Notes under the pieces: model-generated | What the model saw: the letters and a program-made list of their open reading frames with translations, nothing else | Told to the model about the DNA's origin: nothing | Databases searched by the model: none | Source: Candidatus Thorarchaeota archaeon | GTDB lineage: Archaea; Asgardarchaeota; Thorarchaeia; Thorarchaeales; Thorarchaeaceae | DNA length: 7,938 bases | Reading direction: 5' to 3' | NCBI GenBank assembly: GCA_030638785.1 | Contig: DAOWDY010000042.1 | Location: 1 to 7,938 of the forward strand | In this document: positions 6,447-7,938 of the stretch, piece after piece | Position numbering within the stretch: the first letter of the stretch is position 1 | Layout of the letters: each line of letters starts with the position of its first letter | Program-made: the position numbers and the translations under genes

Positions 6447-7938
6447 CTATTCCTTGAACGTTATAATACCTCTTCTGTATAGACTTGATAATACTGTGAT
6501 TAGTACGTTCTTGTCTATGGCTGTTTCCTCGCTGATCTTCGCCACTGACCGTTTTCCATCCATCGCAGATGCGATGTCAGTGATATGAGAGTACATTGAG
6601 ATTAACTCTGTGCCAATAATCCCTCTAAGGATAGGAACATCGAAATCACTGATTGAAACCTGCATCTCAATGCAGTCCATTGACTTGAGAAAGTGGATAG
6701 CACCTAGAGTCATCTGAGGTCCACTTCCCGAAACCAAGCGGGACATTTGGACTGAGCCATCAAGGCTGTTCCAGACAGCTTGGAGAAAATCTCGGACCTG
6801 ATCGGATTTGAATCGGACCCACTCTGGTTCAGCAGCCCTTACGGGTGTCAATCGACCGGGAAGGTCCTCAGGGGGAAGAGTCGCAAGGAGCTTCAGCGTG
6901 AATGGAGGCGAGGTGTACGGGTCTTCAGTGCTCTCTAAGTCAGTTAATGCTTCATCTTTCCAAAGATCCGGAAGGAAAGAGAATTGCGCTCTGATTCCAC
7001 CCACATCATCTTTCTGACCTGTAATTAGAGTGAAGATGAGATTCTCAAATTCTATTAGAGCGTATACAAACTCCCCTACTTGAATAACAGTTGTTTTTGC
7101 TTCTTCAGTTGAGCCAATACTGAATGACGTGATTGCAGCTACAACGTTGGGGACTCTTTCGTGCACTTTTGCCATAGACTCGTAGTAATATGTGAAGACT
7201 GCTTCGCCGTTGAATTTGTCAACTACAAAGAAGGCTTGATGCCCTAGCGCTTTTTCAGTTGCTAGTACCGATTTATCGCCTGTGTAACTATCCATGTCAG
7301 ATTCGTACATCCATGATTCACTTGCAAGCTCTGGATGAACATCAATATGCCCAATCATTGCCAAGACTGAAAGAAGCAGATAAGATGGTTTCAATGACAC
7401 AGAATCACATAGGTCGAGATCCAAATCAACTTCATAACCCCTTGCAGTCTCAAGTTCATCATCAGACCCAGGCGCAATCAAGAGTCTGGCTACATTCCTA
7501 TTTCGAAGATTCTCAACGATTGTGTGAAGTTGTGTTTCATCAGGTACTGGAGACCCAACAACAAGCACTGCTGCATGTGCGTCTTGTATATCTCCTAGTT
7601 GATTATTGAAAGCATCCTCGACAGGAATTCTTGCTACTCGAACATTGTACGGGCCAATTTCTACCGGCATGGAAAGTGATGTTCCCTTTGTTTGGGTATA
7701 TCCAAGAAGACGATCTATTGCAGTTCCAGTAATGTTCTCAAGTGTGGGGTTCGCGCTCGCAATGAAATAGAGCAAGACATCTTGCCTGAGCATTCTTCCT
7801 GCAAACTCCTTGAATGATTTGCTAGCACCTCGCGGACCCTCATGCTCTACAACTGCCTGAAATGCAATACATAGCTTGTTGATTCTCTCAACATCTTCCG
7901 GGCTAATGGCAGATGATTGACACACGCCAATTAGGAGA
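6447..7938 (-). CDS. Pseudo-GTPase paralogue with longin-like and tandem winged-helix domains (5' end beyond window)
   Basis: This protein has the same layout as the GTPase downstream of it but no working G motifs. The frame is open to the right edge: codons before the GTG at 7925 read LLIGV and match the last longin strand of the paralogue (ILLFIT). The true start therefore probably lies about 75 codons outside. Counting from GTG 7925, residues 8-52 match the last longin helices, and 53-160 match the G domain. The P-loop position reads FIASANPTLENITG without GK[ST], the WDFAGQ position reads IPVEDA, and the NKQD position reads PGSD (D155 kept). Residues about 228-325 look like a second longin-like domain. 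Residues about 375-492 hold two winged-helix-like units with DG turns at 389-390 and 456-457. It is unlikely to bind GTP and is probably a regulatory or structural partner of the active paralogue. Paralogy rests on an alignment made by eye. If GTG 7925 is real, the protein has 492 aa and lacks most of the first longin domain. Confidence 0.75.
   Translation of the reverse strand, partial: LLIGVCQSSAISPEDVERINKLCIAFQAVVEHEGPRGASKSFKEFAGRMLRQDVLLYFIASANPTLENITGTAIDRLLGYTQTKGTSLSMPVEIGPYNVRVARIPVEDAFNNQLGDIQDAHAAVLVVGSPVPDETQLHTIVENLRNRNVARLLIAPGSDDELETARGYEVDLDLDLCDSVSLKPSYLLLSVLAMIGHIDVHPELASESWMYESDMDSYTGDKSVLATEKALGHQAFFVVDKFNGEAVFTYYYESMAKVHERVPNVVAAITSFSIGSTEEAKTTVIQVGEFVYALIEFENLIFTLITGQKDDVGGIRAQFSFLPDLWKDEALTDLESTEDPYTSPPFTLKLLATLPPEDLPGRLTPVRAAEPEWVRFKSDQVRDFLQAVWNSLDGSVQMSRLVSGSGPQMTLGAIHFLKSMDCIEMQVSISDFDVPILRGIIGTELISMYSHITDIASAMDGKRSVAKISEETAIDKNVLITVLSSLYRRGIITFKE

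Noticed and set aside
7259..7609. Plus-strand open frame of 116 codons opposite the pseudo-GTPase gene
   Set aside because: The product is His/Gln-rich with no recognisable pattern and is antisense to a region that aligns with the GTPase paralogue.

Overview
The window most likely comes from an Asgard archaeon, perhaps of the Thorarchaeia type. The main reason is the right half, where an intact Arf-like small GTPase is fused to longin-type domains, an architecture typical of Asgard 'eukaryotic signature' proteins. Other archaeal signs are AT-rich TATA-like promoters about 33-34 nt upstream of start codons, short leaders with AGGTG ribosome-binding sites, a beta-CASP metallo-nuclease, and an archaeal-size quinolinate synthase. 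The lineage is inferred from gene content only; no marker gene or rRNA is present.

Left part (1-2207): two NAD-metabolism genes diverge from a 138-bp intergenic region. nadA (quinolinate synthase, minus strand) makes the pyridine precursor of NAD and runs off the left edge. A NAD kinase (plus strand) turns NAD into NADP. The kinase carries an extra C-terminal winged-helix domain, which could allow it to act on DNA, for example at the shared control region. It also has a deviant GSDRT in place of the family GGDGT motif.

Middle (2218-4359): directly behind the NAD kinase, probably in the same transcript, lies a beta-CASP metallo-beta-lactamase protein. All of its metal-binding and beta-CASP motifs are visible, but it has a helical N-terminal extension of about 320 residues that I do not recognise. 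It meets the next gene tail to tail with one base between the stop codons.

Right part (4361-7938): two minus-strand genes encode what appear to be paralogues of one multidomain design: longin, small GTPase, linker, second longin-like domain, and two tandem winged-helix-like modules. The downstream copy (653 aa) has an intact Arf-like G domain. The upstream copy has lost the P-loop, the WDxxGQ motif and most of the NKxD motif, so it looks like a pseudo-GTPase. Its true start lies beyond the right edge, so the GTG at 7925 is probably an internal codon. An active/inactive GTPase pair with longin domains recalls eukaryotic Rag heterodimers and the SRP-receptor longin/Arf-like pair. This is the most interesting system in the window.

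No tRNA, rRNA, CRISPR array, insertion sequence or clear terminator was seen. The non-coding stretches are 948-1085, 2208-2217, 4360 and 6323-6446, all shorter than 300 bases.
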